A stretch of DNA of 64,000 nt from Paenibacillus naphthalenovorans. GTDB lineage: Bacteria > Bacillota > Bacilli > Paenibacillales > NBRC-103111. Below, piece by piece: positions 18,159-26,359 of the stretch. The stretch is from positions 18,009 through 82,008 of the forward strand of contig NZ_FNDY01000018.1 of assembly GCF_900099895.1 (NCBI RefSeq). Direction: 5' to 3'. Numbering within the stretch: the first letter of the stretch is position 1; each line of letters begins with the position of its first letter. A program made the position numbers and the translations under genes. The notes under the pieces were generated by a model. The model was not told where the DNA came from, made no database searches, and was given only the letters and a program-made list of their open reading frames with translations.

Positions 18159-19400
18159 TTGAAGAAGTCTCTACTGCCACTTGTCGCAGCTGCCGGTTTA
18201 TTGGGCACCTTGCTTGTACCGCAGTCCGGTTTTGCTCTATCGGAATCGCAGCGGATTCAGCAGGAACTCAATCAGTTGAAAAAAACAAAATCGGCTATCC
18301 AGCAAAAAGCTGCGCAAACGGAAAAGCAAATTGCACAAGTACAGCAGGAGAAGCAGCAGACCGCAAATGATCTCAATACCATTTTGCAGCAAATCGATTC
18401 AACGAACAAAAAGCTGAATGAGCTGCAGGACCAGGAGGACAAGGTCACCGCTTCGCTTGAGGAAAATGCCGCCCAGCTGGATGAAGCCGAAGCGCGCATT
18501 ACTTCCCGAGACCAAATGCTCAAATCGCGATTGCGGCTTATGTATATGAACGGCGTTGTCTCTTATGTCGATGTATTGCTCAGCTCGACCAATTTTACCG
18601 ATTTTCTCGACAGGCTGTATGCGCTGAAGTCCATCGTAAATCAGGATAAGGAAATATTGGAAGCGAACAAGCGCGATCGCGATCTCGTTGCGGAAAAGCG
18701 CAAAGTCATTGAAAAGCAGTTTGCTGAGATTGCCAATTTAATCGCCCAATCGACGGCGATCAAAGCGGAGCTTGAAGTCAAAGAAAAGGAGAAGCAAGTC
18801 AAAATCGCGAGCTTGTCCGATCAGGAGCGAATACTTGAAGATATCAGCCAGGAAGAAGAGCAGCAAATGCTGAAGTTAGCCAGGGAGGAAGCGGCGAAGC
18901 AGCGGTCGTACCAGCAGGCAAGGGCAAGGGAGCTGGAGCAGCAAAGAGCGGCATCAGCGTCCAAGCAGGGTCAAAAATACGCTCCGGCATACACCTACAG
19001 CGGAGGTAAGTTTGCCTATCCGCTGCCGAATGTCGTCCGGATGTCATCCGATTTCGGAACGCGTACCGACCCGTTCACGGGACGCAAAACAACGCACAGC
19101 GGAATTGATCTTCCTGCCCCGGCCGGCACGAGTATTCTGGCTGCAGAAGATGGTGTAGTCATTTTGGCTGGTTGGTGGAGCGGCTACGGAAATACGGTCA
19201 TTATCGATCATGGCAAAGGTGTCTGGACATTGTATGGACACATCCGTAACGATGGTATTGTTGTCAAGAAAGGCGATTCCGTCAAACGCGGGCAGAAGAT
19301 TGCCGAGGTCGGCTCTACGGGCCGGTCTACGGGAAACCATCTGCATTTTGAAGTGCGGGTTAATGAATCGACTGTCGATCCAAAGCCGTATTTGCGCTAA
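18159..19400 (+). CDS. Coiled-coil M23 peptidoglycan endopeptidase (EnvC/PcsB-like architecture)
   Basis: A 413-residue secreted protein. Signal peptide at residues 1-27, long Gln/Lys/Glu-rich coiled coils (about 30-265), then an M23 LytM domain (about 290-410). The zinc-site motifs are intact: HSGIDL (H-x3-D) and HLHFEV (H-x-H), so it should be an active endopeptidase, unlike degenerate EnvC activators. TTG 18159 is the start, with GGAGGAGGAG 8 nt upstream. Its place 56 nt after ftsX makes it the probable FtsEX-controlled hydrolase, the role CwlO plays in B. subtilis. Confidence 0.9.
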   Translation: MKKSLLPLVAAAGLLGTLLVPQSGFALSESQRIQQELNQLKKTKSAIQQKAAQTEKQIAQVQQEKQQTANDLNTILQQIDSTNKKLNELQDQEDKVTASLEENAAQLDEAEARITSRDQMLKSRLRLMYMNGVVSYVDVLLSSTNFTDFLDRLYALKSIVNQDKEILEANKRDRDLVAEKRKVIEKQFAEIANLIAQSTAIKAELEVKEKEKQVKIASLSDQERILEDISQEEEQQMLKLAREEAAKQRSYQQARARELEQQRAASASKQGQKYAPAYTYSGGKFAYPLPNVVRMSSDFGTRTDPFTGRKTTHSGIDLPAPAGTSILAAEDGVVILAGWWSGYGNTVIIDHGKGVWTLYGHIRNDGIVVKKGDSVKRGQKIAEVGSTGRSTGNHLHFEVRVNESTVDPKPYLR

Positions 19401-19493
19401 TCCAGCTGTTCATAAATAGGCAGAGCTTGTCATACACTAAAAAGACAAGTTTTGTAAGAAGCAGGGAACAGCAAAGGCGGTGTGGAAACGGAA

Positions 19494-20942
19494 ATGAATT
19501 TCAAAGGGCGAACGGTACTGGTATTCGTTTTGTTGTCGATGTTTGCCGGCAGCATTATGACGCTTACGATAGTGCATCCGTCCATTTTTGCTTCGGTCGG
19601 GAAGGAAGCGGGACTGCAGACGGATGTTCAATCGGGGCTGACGGGCAAGGATATCTCCAAGATCGCAAAAACGTACCAGTTGATTGAGAGCAAGTTTTTA
19701 ACGGAGGTTGATCGCGAGAAGGTCGTGAACGGGGCCATTAACGGCATGCTGTCCACACTGGAGGATCCGTTTACGGTGTACATGGATCAAAAGGAAGCGG
19801 AGCAGTTTGATGAGAATATCACCTCATCGTTCCAGGGAATTGGCGCGGAAGTGACCTCTGAGGACGGAAAAGTGGTCATTGTCGCCCCGATTAAAGGGTC
19901 TCCCGCGGAAAGGGCGGGACTGCATGCCAATGACGTCATCGTTTCGGTGAACGGTGAGAAGCTCGAGGGACTGTCCCTGAACCAGGCGATTATGAAAATT
20001 CGCGGTCCGAAGGGGACGCAGGCCAAGCTCGAGATTTTGAGAAGCGGGTCGCCCGAACCGATACCTGTCATCGTCGTACGTGACGACATCGATGTGGAGA
20101 CGGTCTATGCGGAGATGCTTCCGGGACAGATCGGGAAAATCGAAATTCGTCAATTTGCAACCAATACGGCCGAACATTTTAAAGATGAATTGAAAAAATT
20201 GGAAGATCAAGGCATGAAAGGCCTGATTATTGATGTAAGAAACGATCCGGGGGGCTTGCTCTCGGCGGTGGTGGAAATCGTAGAGCCTTTCATCCCTAAA
20301 GGCAAGACGATCGTTCAAATCGAAAACCGAAAGGGAGAACGTGAAGAAACGAAGTCCCAGGGGACAGGAAAACCTTATCCGGTTTCGGTGCTGATTAATA
20401 AAGGCAGCGCCAGCGCATCGGAAATATTGGCCGGAGCACTTCACGATTCGGCAGGAAGCAAGCTGATCGGCGAAAACACCTTCGGCAAAGGTACGGTACA
20501 AGTGAACTTCGAGAAGGAAATGGGTGACGGCAGCAATATCAAGATGACCGTCTATAAATGGCTGACGCCAAACGGGACATGGATTCATAAGAAAGGAATC
20601 GAACCCAATATTGCCGTAGAACAGCCGGCCTATTTCAAGGTTGCACCGCTCAGTAAAAAAGAGACGCTGAAGCCGGATATGAACAACGAGGACATCAAAA
20701 ATCTGCAGATCATGCTGCAGGGGTTGGGCCTGAATCCCGACCGTACGGACGGGTACTTTAGCGACAAAACGGCTCTCGCAGTCAAAGCGTTCCAGCGGAT
20801 GAACAACCTTCCGGTGACCGGGGAAGTAGATACGGCCACGGCCGGAAAGCTGGAGAAAGCAATTTTGGAAGCGATCCGCGATACCAAGAACGATCTGCAG
20901 CTGAAGGCAGCCGTGGAGCATATGCATTCGGTCATCAAATAG
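19494..20942 (+). CDS. ctpB: C-terminal processing protease, S41 family
   Basis: A serine protease anchored outside the membrane. N-terminal TM (about residues 8-30), PDZ domain (about 100-180; SFQGIGAEV), catalytic Ser in NKGSASASEILAGAL and catalytic Lys in GENTFGKGTVQ. A C-terminal peptidoglycan-binding repeat (about 405-470) contains LGLNPDRTDGYFSDKTALAVKAFQ. In B. subtilis the gene has the same ctp-minJ neighbourhood, and CtpB acts in sporulation signalling. ATG 19494 gives the usual MNFKGRT start; an in-frame GTG at 19482 is an alternative. Confidence 0.9.
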   Translation: MNFKGRTVLVFVLLSMFAGSIMTLTIVHPSIFASVGKEAGLQTDVQSGLTGKDISKIAKTYQLIESKFLTEVDREKVVNGAINGMLSTLEDPFTVYMDQKEAEQFDENITSSFQGIGAEVTSEDGKVVIVAPIKGSPAERAGLHANDVIVSVNGEKLEGLSLNQAIMKIRGPKGTQAKLEILRSGSPEPIPVIVVRDDIDVETVYAEMLPGQIGKIEIRQFATNTAEHFKDELKKLEDQGMKGLIIDVRNDPGGLLSAVVEIVEPFIPKGKTIVQIENRKGEREETKSQGTGKPYPVSVLINKGSASASEILAGALHDSAGSKLIGENTFGKGTVQVNFEKEMGDGSNIKMTVYKWLTPNGTWIHKKGIEPNIAVEQPAYFKVAPLSKKETLKPDMNNEDIKNLQIMLQGLGLNPDRTDGYFSDKTALAVKAFQRMNNLPVTGEVDTATAGKLEKAILEAIRDTKNDLQLKAAVEHMHSVIK

Positions 20943-21015
20943 GCATTCGGCGGTTTTCGATGTCGGCAAATTCCGGACGATGGCAGGAAAAGCGAAATCG
21001 GCGTCGAAATGGTAT

Positions 21016-21052
21016 AAGAAGGCGGGCTTGAGGAATGAAGCCCGGCCTTCTT
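21016..21052 (+). terminator. Terminator hairpin after the S41 protease gene
   Basis: AAGAAGGCGGGCTT (21016-21029) pairs with AAGCCCGGCCTTCTT (21038-21052), one bulged base. Only a weak T-rich tail follows (GTCTTTAT), so read-through into the PDZ gene is possible. Confidence 0.65.
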
Positions 21053-21166
21053 GTCTTTATGTTTCAGAAAAGATGTCGGCATGGTGCAAGACATCAAGAT
21101 GACAAACGCTCGAGTTCTTCAAAGAACACCGGAGCCGTTTATCCTTATTTGGCGAAGGAGCAGGCC

Positions 21167-22459
21167 ATGAATTGGGTTATGGAATTGGGCGTTCAAGGGC
21201 TTCATGCTCTGTTGCAATTGTTCATGCACCCATTTTATTATGCAGGAATATTGTTTATCCTCTTACAATACCGCAGGCAAATTGCGTTTGAACGCAAGCT
21301 TTTCTCCACTAAGCTTCACTCGCTTCTTTCGGAGACCTGGCGAACCGTACTGTGGGGATGGATCGGCGGCATCGCCGCTTCTGTTGTCATGGCGGGAGTG
21401 GGAGCAACGATCGACCCTGACGCGGTAATTCTGATCTGGTTGATCTCTTTGCTGCTGATTTTGATACGCGTGCGGTTTTTGTGCTGGGCTTACGCTATCG
21501 GCGTCATCGGCGTGCTTCAGGCGATTGTATTGGCGGTTCCGGCCTTGCAGGACAGCAGTACGTCCTGGGCTTGGTTCACGGCACCATTGCTTGCAGTGAA
21601 TATGCCGTCCATGCTGGCGCTTATTGCCATACTCCATTTGGTCGAGGCGATGCTTATACGCCGTCAGGGAGCGCGATTCGGTACGCCGATGTTTTTCGAG
21701 AGCAAGCGGGGTAAAATCGTCGGCGGATACCAGCTCCAAGGATTTTGGCCGGTGGCGCTGTTTTTGCTGGTACCCGTGCAGAACGGCGGAGTTGGACCGC
21801 TTCCGTGGACACCGCTGCTTGGGGGAGATTTATGGAATAGCGGCTGGACCGTCATCGGCTTTCCCGTTATGATCGGTTTTACGGAGATGACCATGTCAAG
21901 GCTTCCGAAGGAAAAGGTCAAGGTCAGCTCGAATTGGCTTGTGTTGTATTCCGCAGCGCTGCTGCTGCTTGCGGGAATGACAGCGCTGTGGCCTGCGCTC
22001 ACGGCTGCCGCCTGCTTGCTGTGCATTGCCATGCACGAAGCGTTGATCGCCTACAGCCGTTGGGATGAAGCAAAGAGAGCTCCATTGTTCGTACACAGCA
22101 GCAAGGGCCTTAAAATATTGGGGATTTTGCCTGGTAGTCCGGCTGAGGAAATGGGGCTTGTCGTGGGGGAAATCGTTCATAAAGTGAACGGTGTGCCTGT
22201 ACGAACCAAACAAGAGCTTCATCTGGCCATGCAGCAAAATTCGGCCTTCTGTAAGCTGGAGGTATTGAATTTGGCGGGAGAGAGCAAATTTTTGAAACGG
22301 GCGGTGTTCTCCGGGGATCATCATCAACTGGGAATCATTCTGGCTCCGGATCAGGACGCGTTATACTACGCGGAGGAGAAGCAGACCTCGATTTGGGCCT
22401 ACTTTAGGCGTAAACCTGCAGGCTTGAATAACAATAAGCGAAATTCAGAGTCGATGTAA
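21167..22459 (+). CDS. MinJ-like PDZ membrane protein
   Basis: A 430-residue membrane protein with about eight hydrophobic segments (about 12-305) and a C-terminal PDZ domain (about 310-400; LKILGILPGSPAEEMGLVVGEIVHKVNG). The same architecture and position beside ctp and ftsEX are found for B. subtilis MinJ, which links MinD to DivIVA at the division site. ATG 21167 has GAAGGAG 8 nt upstream; the longer in-frame ORF from 21035 begins inside the upstream terminator. The assignment rests on architecture plus synteny. Confidence 0.8.
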   Translation: MNWVMELGVQGLHALLQLFMHPFYYAGILFILLQYRRQIAFERKLFSTKLHSLLSETWRTVLWGWIGGIAASVVMAGVGATIDPDAVILIWLISLLLILIRVRFLCWAYAIGVIGVLQAIVLAVPALQDSSTSWAWFTAPLLAVNMPSMLALIAILHLVEAMLIRRQGARFGTPMFFESKRGKIVGGYQLQGFWPVALFLLVPVQNGGVGPLPWTPLLGGDLWNSGWTVIGFPVMIGFTEMTMSRLPKEKVKVSSNWLVLYSAALLLLAGMTALWPALTAAACLLCIAMHEALIAYSRWDEAKRAPLFVHSSKGLKILGILPGSPAEEMGLVVGEIVHKVNGVPVRTKQELHLAMQQNSAFCKLEVLNLAGESKFLKRAVFSGDHHQLGIILAPDQDALYYAEEKQTSIWAYFRRKPAGLNNNKRNSESM

Positions 22460-22474
22460 GAAAAAGAAACGTAA

Positions 22475-22523
22475 GAAAGGCGTTCCTAATCTCCTGCTGC
22501 AGCAGGGGCTGGAAACGCCTTTC
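22475..22523. terminator. Bidirectional hairpin between convergent minJ-like and motB genes
   Basis: GAAAGGCGTTCC (22475-22486) pairs with GGAAACGCCTTTC (22511-22523). A CCTGCTGCAGCAGG palindrome sits in the loop. The minus-strand side has the better T-rich tail, so it mainly serves motB. Confidence 0.7.
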
Positions 22524-22536
22524 GGTGTTCATGCCT

Positions 22537-23289
22537 TCAAGGGGTCGATTTTTCCCTCAGCACGACGATTTCTACGCGACGGTTTTTGGCGCGGTTCTCC
22601 GGCGTGTTGTTATCCGCCACCGGCCGGGTATCCGCATACGAGGTCGAAATAAACTTTTTTTCGTCAAGTTTTGCATGATTGACGAAATAGCGCAGAACCG
22701 ATAATGAACGGGCTTGGGATAATCCCCAATTATCCCGAAAGACCGAACCGGTCGCCAGCGGCAGATTGTCCGTATGTCCTTCGATACTAATGGTCGCATC
22801 CAGCGAAGGGAACAGACTTGCCAGCTGATTCAGGATCGGGAAAGCGGCGGGCTTCAGCTCGGCGTTGCCCAGATCGAACAGGAACAGGTCGTTTAACGTA
22901 ATGGCGACCCCCCGAGGAGTGTCGGCCGCTGAAATTTGGGTCTGAAGCTGGTGTTCATCGATATAGGCTTGAATTTGCTCCAGCAAATTCTCAAGCTGCT
23001 TTTCTTCATGCTCTTTTTCCTGCTGCTCGCGCTTCGTTTCGTCCGATCCGCCTTTGGCCGGGTTGGCTGCACCCATGACACCTTCCCCCTGCTGCATGAT
23101 CGAATCGGCTTTGAGAAATTCCGATTTCAGCGCCTGCGACAATACATCATATTTCTTGGCATCTATTTTACTCATGGCGTACATCACGACAAAGAAAATC
23201 AGCAGCAGCGTAATCAAATCGGCATATGTGATCAGCCAGCGTTCATGATTCTCATGCTGCTGGTGTTTGCGCCTATTTCTCCTCGCCAT
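22537..23289 (-). CDS. motB: Flagellar motor stator protein MotB
   Basis: Stator subunit with a single N-terminal TM helix carrying the ion-binding aspartate (ITYADLITLLLIFF) and a C-terminal OmpA-like peptidoglycan-binding domain (about 130-245; SIEGHTDNLPLATG, LSQARSLSVLRYF, NRRVEIVV). ATG 23289 is preferred over GTG 23298 because AGGTG lies 6 nt upstream. Overlaps the end of motA. Whether it uses protons or sodium (MotB or MotS type) cannot be decided by eye. Confidence 0.92.
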   Translation of the reverse strand: MARRNRRKHQQHENHERWLITYADLITLLLIFFVVMYAMSKIDAKKYDVLSQALKSEFLKADSIMQQGEGVMGAANPAKGGSDETKREQQEKEHEEKQLENLLEQIQAYIDEHQLQTQISAADTPRGVAITLNDLFLFDLGNAELKPAAFPILNQLASLFPSLDATISIEGHTDNLPLATGSVFRDNWGLSQARSLSVLRYFVNHAKLDEKKFISTSYADTRPVADNNTPENRAKNRRVEIVVLREKSTP

Positions 23290-24070
23290 CGCTGTCACCT
23301 ACACTTGCGCCTTCAACGGTTTTGTTCTCCCGATGAAGGAAGGAATTCAGTTTTTTCTTGATCAGCTGGGGATTTTCTCCGGCTTGGAGCGCCAAAATAC
23401 CCTCAAGCATTAGTTCCATTACAGCGATAGTTTCTTTGCTGCGGGTTTTGATTTTGTTGGCAATCGGCAGGTAAATCACATTGGCTGTAGCAACGCCATA
23501 TAACGTAGCGGAGAAGGCAATGGCGATCGCAGGACCCAGAGAACCGGGATCGGACAGGTTCCCGAGAACATGGATAAGACCCATCACGGTTCCGATAATT
23601 CCCATGGTCGGCGCGAAGCCTCCCGCCGCTTCGAACATTTTGGCCCAGCCTTCGTGCCGGTGTTCCAGCGCGTCCATTTCCAGCTCGAGAATCTGCCGTG
23701 TTAATTCGGGATCGGTTCCGTCAACGACCATGACCAGACCCTCCCGCAGAAATTCGTTCGGGTGCTCCAACGCCCGCTGCTCCAGAGAGAGAACGCCTTC
23801 TCTTCTCGCGGAGGTAGCCATGTCGACGAGCTCTTCTATGATCAACGAAGAATCGGTTTTGGATTCTTTGAAGGCCATATTCAGGGCCTTGCCGATTTGT
23901 TTTAACTGGGACATCGGAAAGCTGACAATGACCGCACCGATCGTGCCCCCGATGACAATTAATGCCGCGCTGGGGACGAATAGCGCCTCTACATGCCCTC
24001 CGTCCCAGATGTACCCTCCGATCAAAGCTCCTAAACCGATAAGAATTCCAAGAACTGCAGTGATATCCAT
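23273..24070 (-). CDS. motA: Flagellar motor stator protein MotA
   Basis: Four-TM stator protein, 265 residues. It begins MDITAVLGILIGLGALIGG and contains the cytoplasmic loop with charged residues and the pore helices around GTVMGLIHVLGNL and AIAFSATLYGVATANVIYLP. ATG 24070 has GGGGTGG about 8 nt upstream. The longer in-frame ORF starting at 24214 would include an unlikely hydrophobic leader and is rejected. motA-motB overlap, so they are co-translated. Confidence 0.92.
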   Translation of the reverse strand: MDITAVLGILIGLGALIGGYIWDGGHVEALFVPSAALIVIGGTIGAVIVSFPMSQLKQIGKALNMAFKESKTDSSLIIEELVDMATSARREGVLSLEQRALEHPNEFLREGLVMVVDGTDPELTRQILELEMDALEHRHEGWAKMFEAAGGFAPTMGIIGTVMGLIHVLGNLSDPGSLGPAIAIAFSATLYGVATANVIYLPIANKIKTRSKETIAVMELMLEGILALQAGENPQLIKKKLNSFLHRENKTVEGASVGDSDGEEK

Positions 24071-24173
24071 GATTGGTTCCACCCCTAGATTTTCTTGTAT
24101 AATAGCCATATCGCGGTTGATTGGTTTAGCGGTGTAAACGTTCCTCATTGGAAAAAGAGGAAATGGAAGCCAT

Positions 24174-24202
24174 TTGCAACAAAGAGGGAAAAAAGGTATA
24201 AT
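24174..24202 (+). promoter_or_regulatory. uvrB promoter
   Basis: TTGCAA (24174-24179), a 17-nt spacer, then a perfect TATAAT (24197-24202). The leader to the uvrB start is about 130 nt. No other clear structure is seen between this promoter and the gene apart from the LexA-like box. Confidence 0.8.
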
Positions 24203-24207
24203 ATATG

Positions 24208-24221
24208 GGAACAAATATTCC
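24208..24221 (+). promoter_or_regulatory. LexA (DinR)-like operator at the uvrB transcription start
   Basis: GGAACAAATATTCC is palindromic and has the GAAC-N4-RTTC core of Bacillus-type SOS boxes (consensus CGAAC-N4-GTTCG, one core and the outer positions off). It covers the expected +1 of the promoter just upstream. uvrBA is SOS-controlled in B. subtilis, which supports the call. Confidence 0.65.
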
Positions 24222-24338
24222 TATAGCAAAAATTGTCGGACAGCATCGAATCTGTGCGTTTGGTGCCTATATATTTAATCGGAAACAGTCAAATAAAAGT
24301 TTATATAGAGAACTCTTTTCCATGAAGCGGGTGATGAG

Positions 24339-26336
24339 ATGAACGAGGTAGTGGTAAGCGATAAGAAGTTTCAGCTGGTATCGGAATTCGAGCCTCAGGG
24401 AGACCAGCCGGAAGCGATCAGGCGTCTGGTGGAAAGCATTCGTTCGGGACAGAAACACCAAACACTGCTAGGAGCGACGGGCACAGGCAAAACGTTTACG
24501 GCGGCTCATGTCATTGCCCAGTTGAACCGGCCTACGCTGCTGATTGCTCACAATAAGACGCTCGCTGCGCAGTTATGCAGCGAGCTGCAGGAGTTTTTCC
24601 CGAATAATGCAGTATCGTATTTTGTAAGCTACTATGACTATTATCAGCCCGAGGCGTATATCCCGTCGACAGACACTTACATCGAGAAGGATTCCAGCAT
24701 CAACGAAGAAATTGATAAGCTGCGGCACTCCGCTACGAGTTCCTTGTTTGAACGCAGAGATGTGATCATCGTGGCCAGCGTGTCCTGTATTTTCGGTCTC
24801 GGTTCGCCAATGGAGTATCGCAATTTGGTTTTGTCGCTGCGGGTGGGGATGGAACGCTCCCGCAATGAAATTTTGCATCGGTTGATCGATATTCAATATC
24901 AGAGAAATGATTTTAACTTTGTCCGCGGCACATTCCGTGTCCGCGGTGATGTCATTGAAATATTCCCGGCTTCACGGGGGGAACAGGCGGTTCGCATCGA
25001 GTTATTCGGAGACGAGATCGAACGGATTACGGAGATCGACGTGCTAACGGGAGAAATTATCGGCCAACGGGATCACATCGCCATTTTTCCGGCATCGCAC
25101 TTCGTAACCCACGAGGATAATATGAAGCGGGCGCTCGTCAATATTGAACGGGAGCTGGAGGAACGGCTGGCCGAGCTGAGAGGACAGGGTAAGCTGCTGG
25201 AAGCCCAGCGGCTGGAGCAGCGTACACGCTATGACATTGAGATGATGCAGGAAATGGGCTTTTGCTCGGGCATTGAGAACTATTCCGGTCCGCTGACATT
25301 CCGCGAACGCGGAGCCACACCATACACGCTGCTGGATTATTTTCCGGACGATATGCTGATCATCGTTGATGAATCCCATGTCACGCTTCCGCAGATTCGG
25401 GGCATGTACAACGGCGACCGGGCGCGCAAGGAAGTATTGGTGGAGCACGGCTTCCGGCTTCCGTCGGCGCTGGATAACCGGCCTCTCCGATTCGAAGAAT
25501 TCGAACAAAAGATCAATCAGATCTTATATATATCGGCTACGCCGGGACCGTATGAAATCGAGCACTGTCCAGAAATGGTCGAGCAAATCATCCGGCCCAC
25601 CGGACTGGTGGATCCGGAGATCGACGTCAGACCCACGAAGGGCCAAATCGACGATCTGGTCGGGGAAATTCAGGACCGCATCAAGAAGGATGAACGCGTG
25701 CTGGTGACGACGCTGACTAAGAAAATGGCGGAAGATTTAACCGATTATCTCAAAGAAATCGGCATCAAGGTGCGCTACCTGCATTCGGATATCAAGACGC
25801 TGGAGCGCATGCAAATTTTACGGGAACTGCGGCTTGGCGTATTCCACGTGCTGGTAGGGATCAACCTATTACGGGAAGGACTTGACCTTCCGGAGGTGTC
25901 GCTGGTGGCCATACTCGATGCGGATAAGGAAGGCTTTCTTCGCGCCGAACGATCGCTTATTCAGACGATTGGCCGCGCTGCACGGAACGCGAACGGTCGT
26001 GTCATCATGTACGGCGATAAGATCACAGACTCCATGGCCAAAGCGATTCAAGAAACCGAACGCCGCCGCCGCATTCAGATGGCATATAACGAAAAGCACG
26101 GCATAACGCCGCAAACGATACAAAAGAAAGTGCGCGATGTGATTGAAGCGACGAAAGTCGCCGAGCAGAAGACGGAATATTTGGCGGATATCAAGCAGAC
26201 CAAGATGTCCAAGAAGGACCGGATGTCGTTGATCGAACGGTTGGAGAAGGAAATGAAGGAAGCAGCCAAAAACCTGCAGTTCGAACGCGCGGCAGAGCTG
26301 CGCGATGCTGTGCTTGAGCTGAAGGCGGAGCTGTAA
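24339..26336 (+). CDS. uvrB: Excinuclease ABC subunit B
   Basis: Damage-verifying helicase of nucleotide excision repair. 665 residues; Walker [15 protein letters not shown], the damage-binding beta-hairpin region around [16 protein letters not shown] helicase motif ([12 protein letters not shown]), helicase motif [11 protein letters not shown], and the C-terminal UVR domain ([18 protein letters not shown]) that contacts UvrC. ATG 24339 follows GGGTGATGAG. Confidence 0.97.
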   Translation: MNEVVVSDKKFQLVSEFEPQGDQPEAIRRLVESIRSGQKHQTLLGATGTGKTFTAAHVIAQLNRPTLLIAHNKTLAAQLCSELQEFFPNNAVSYFVSYYDYYQPEAYIPSTDTYIEKDSSINEEIDKLRHSATSSLFERRDVIIVASVSCIFGLGSPMEYRNLVLSLRVGMERSRNEILHRLIDIQYQRNDFNFVRGTFRVRGDVIEIFPASRGEQAVRIELFGDEIERITEIDVLTGEIIGQRDHIAIFPASHFVTHEDNMKRALVNIERELEERLAELRGQGKLLEAQRLEQRTRYDIEMMQEMGFCSGIENYSGPLTFRERGATPYTLLDYFPDDMLIIVDESHVTLPQIRGMYNGDRARKEVLVEHGFRLPSALDNRPLRFEEFEQKINQILYISATPGPYEIEHCPEMVEQIIRPTGLVDPEIDVRPTKGQIDDLVGEIQDRIKKDERVLVTTLTKKMAEDLTDYLKEIGIKVRYLHSDIKTLERMQILRELRLGVFHVLVGINLLREGLDLPEVSLVAILDADKEGFLRAERSLIQTIGRAARNANGRVIMYGDKITDSMAKAIQETERRRRIQMAYNEKHGITPQTIQKKVRDVIEATKVAEQKTEYLADIKQTKMSKKDRMSLIERLEKEMKEAAKNLQFERAAELRDAVLELKAEL

Positions 26337-26359
26337 CGAAGGGAAGGGTGGACAGGCGC

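Noticed and set aside
24080..24160. Possible sigma-D promoter for motAB (TAAA and GCGATAT on the minus strand)
   Set aside because: The spacing is about 10-11 nt instead of 15, and the -10 lacks the first C of GCCGATAT.
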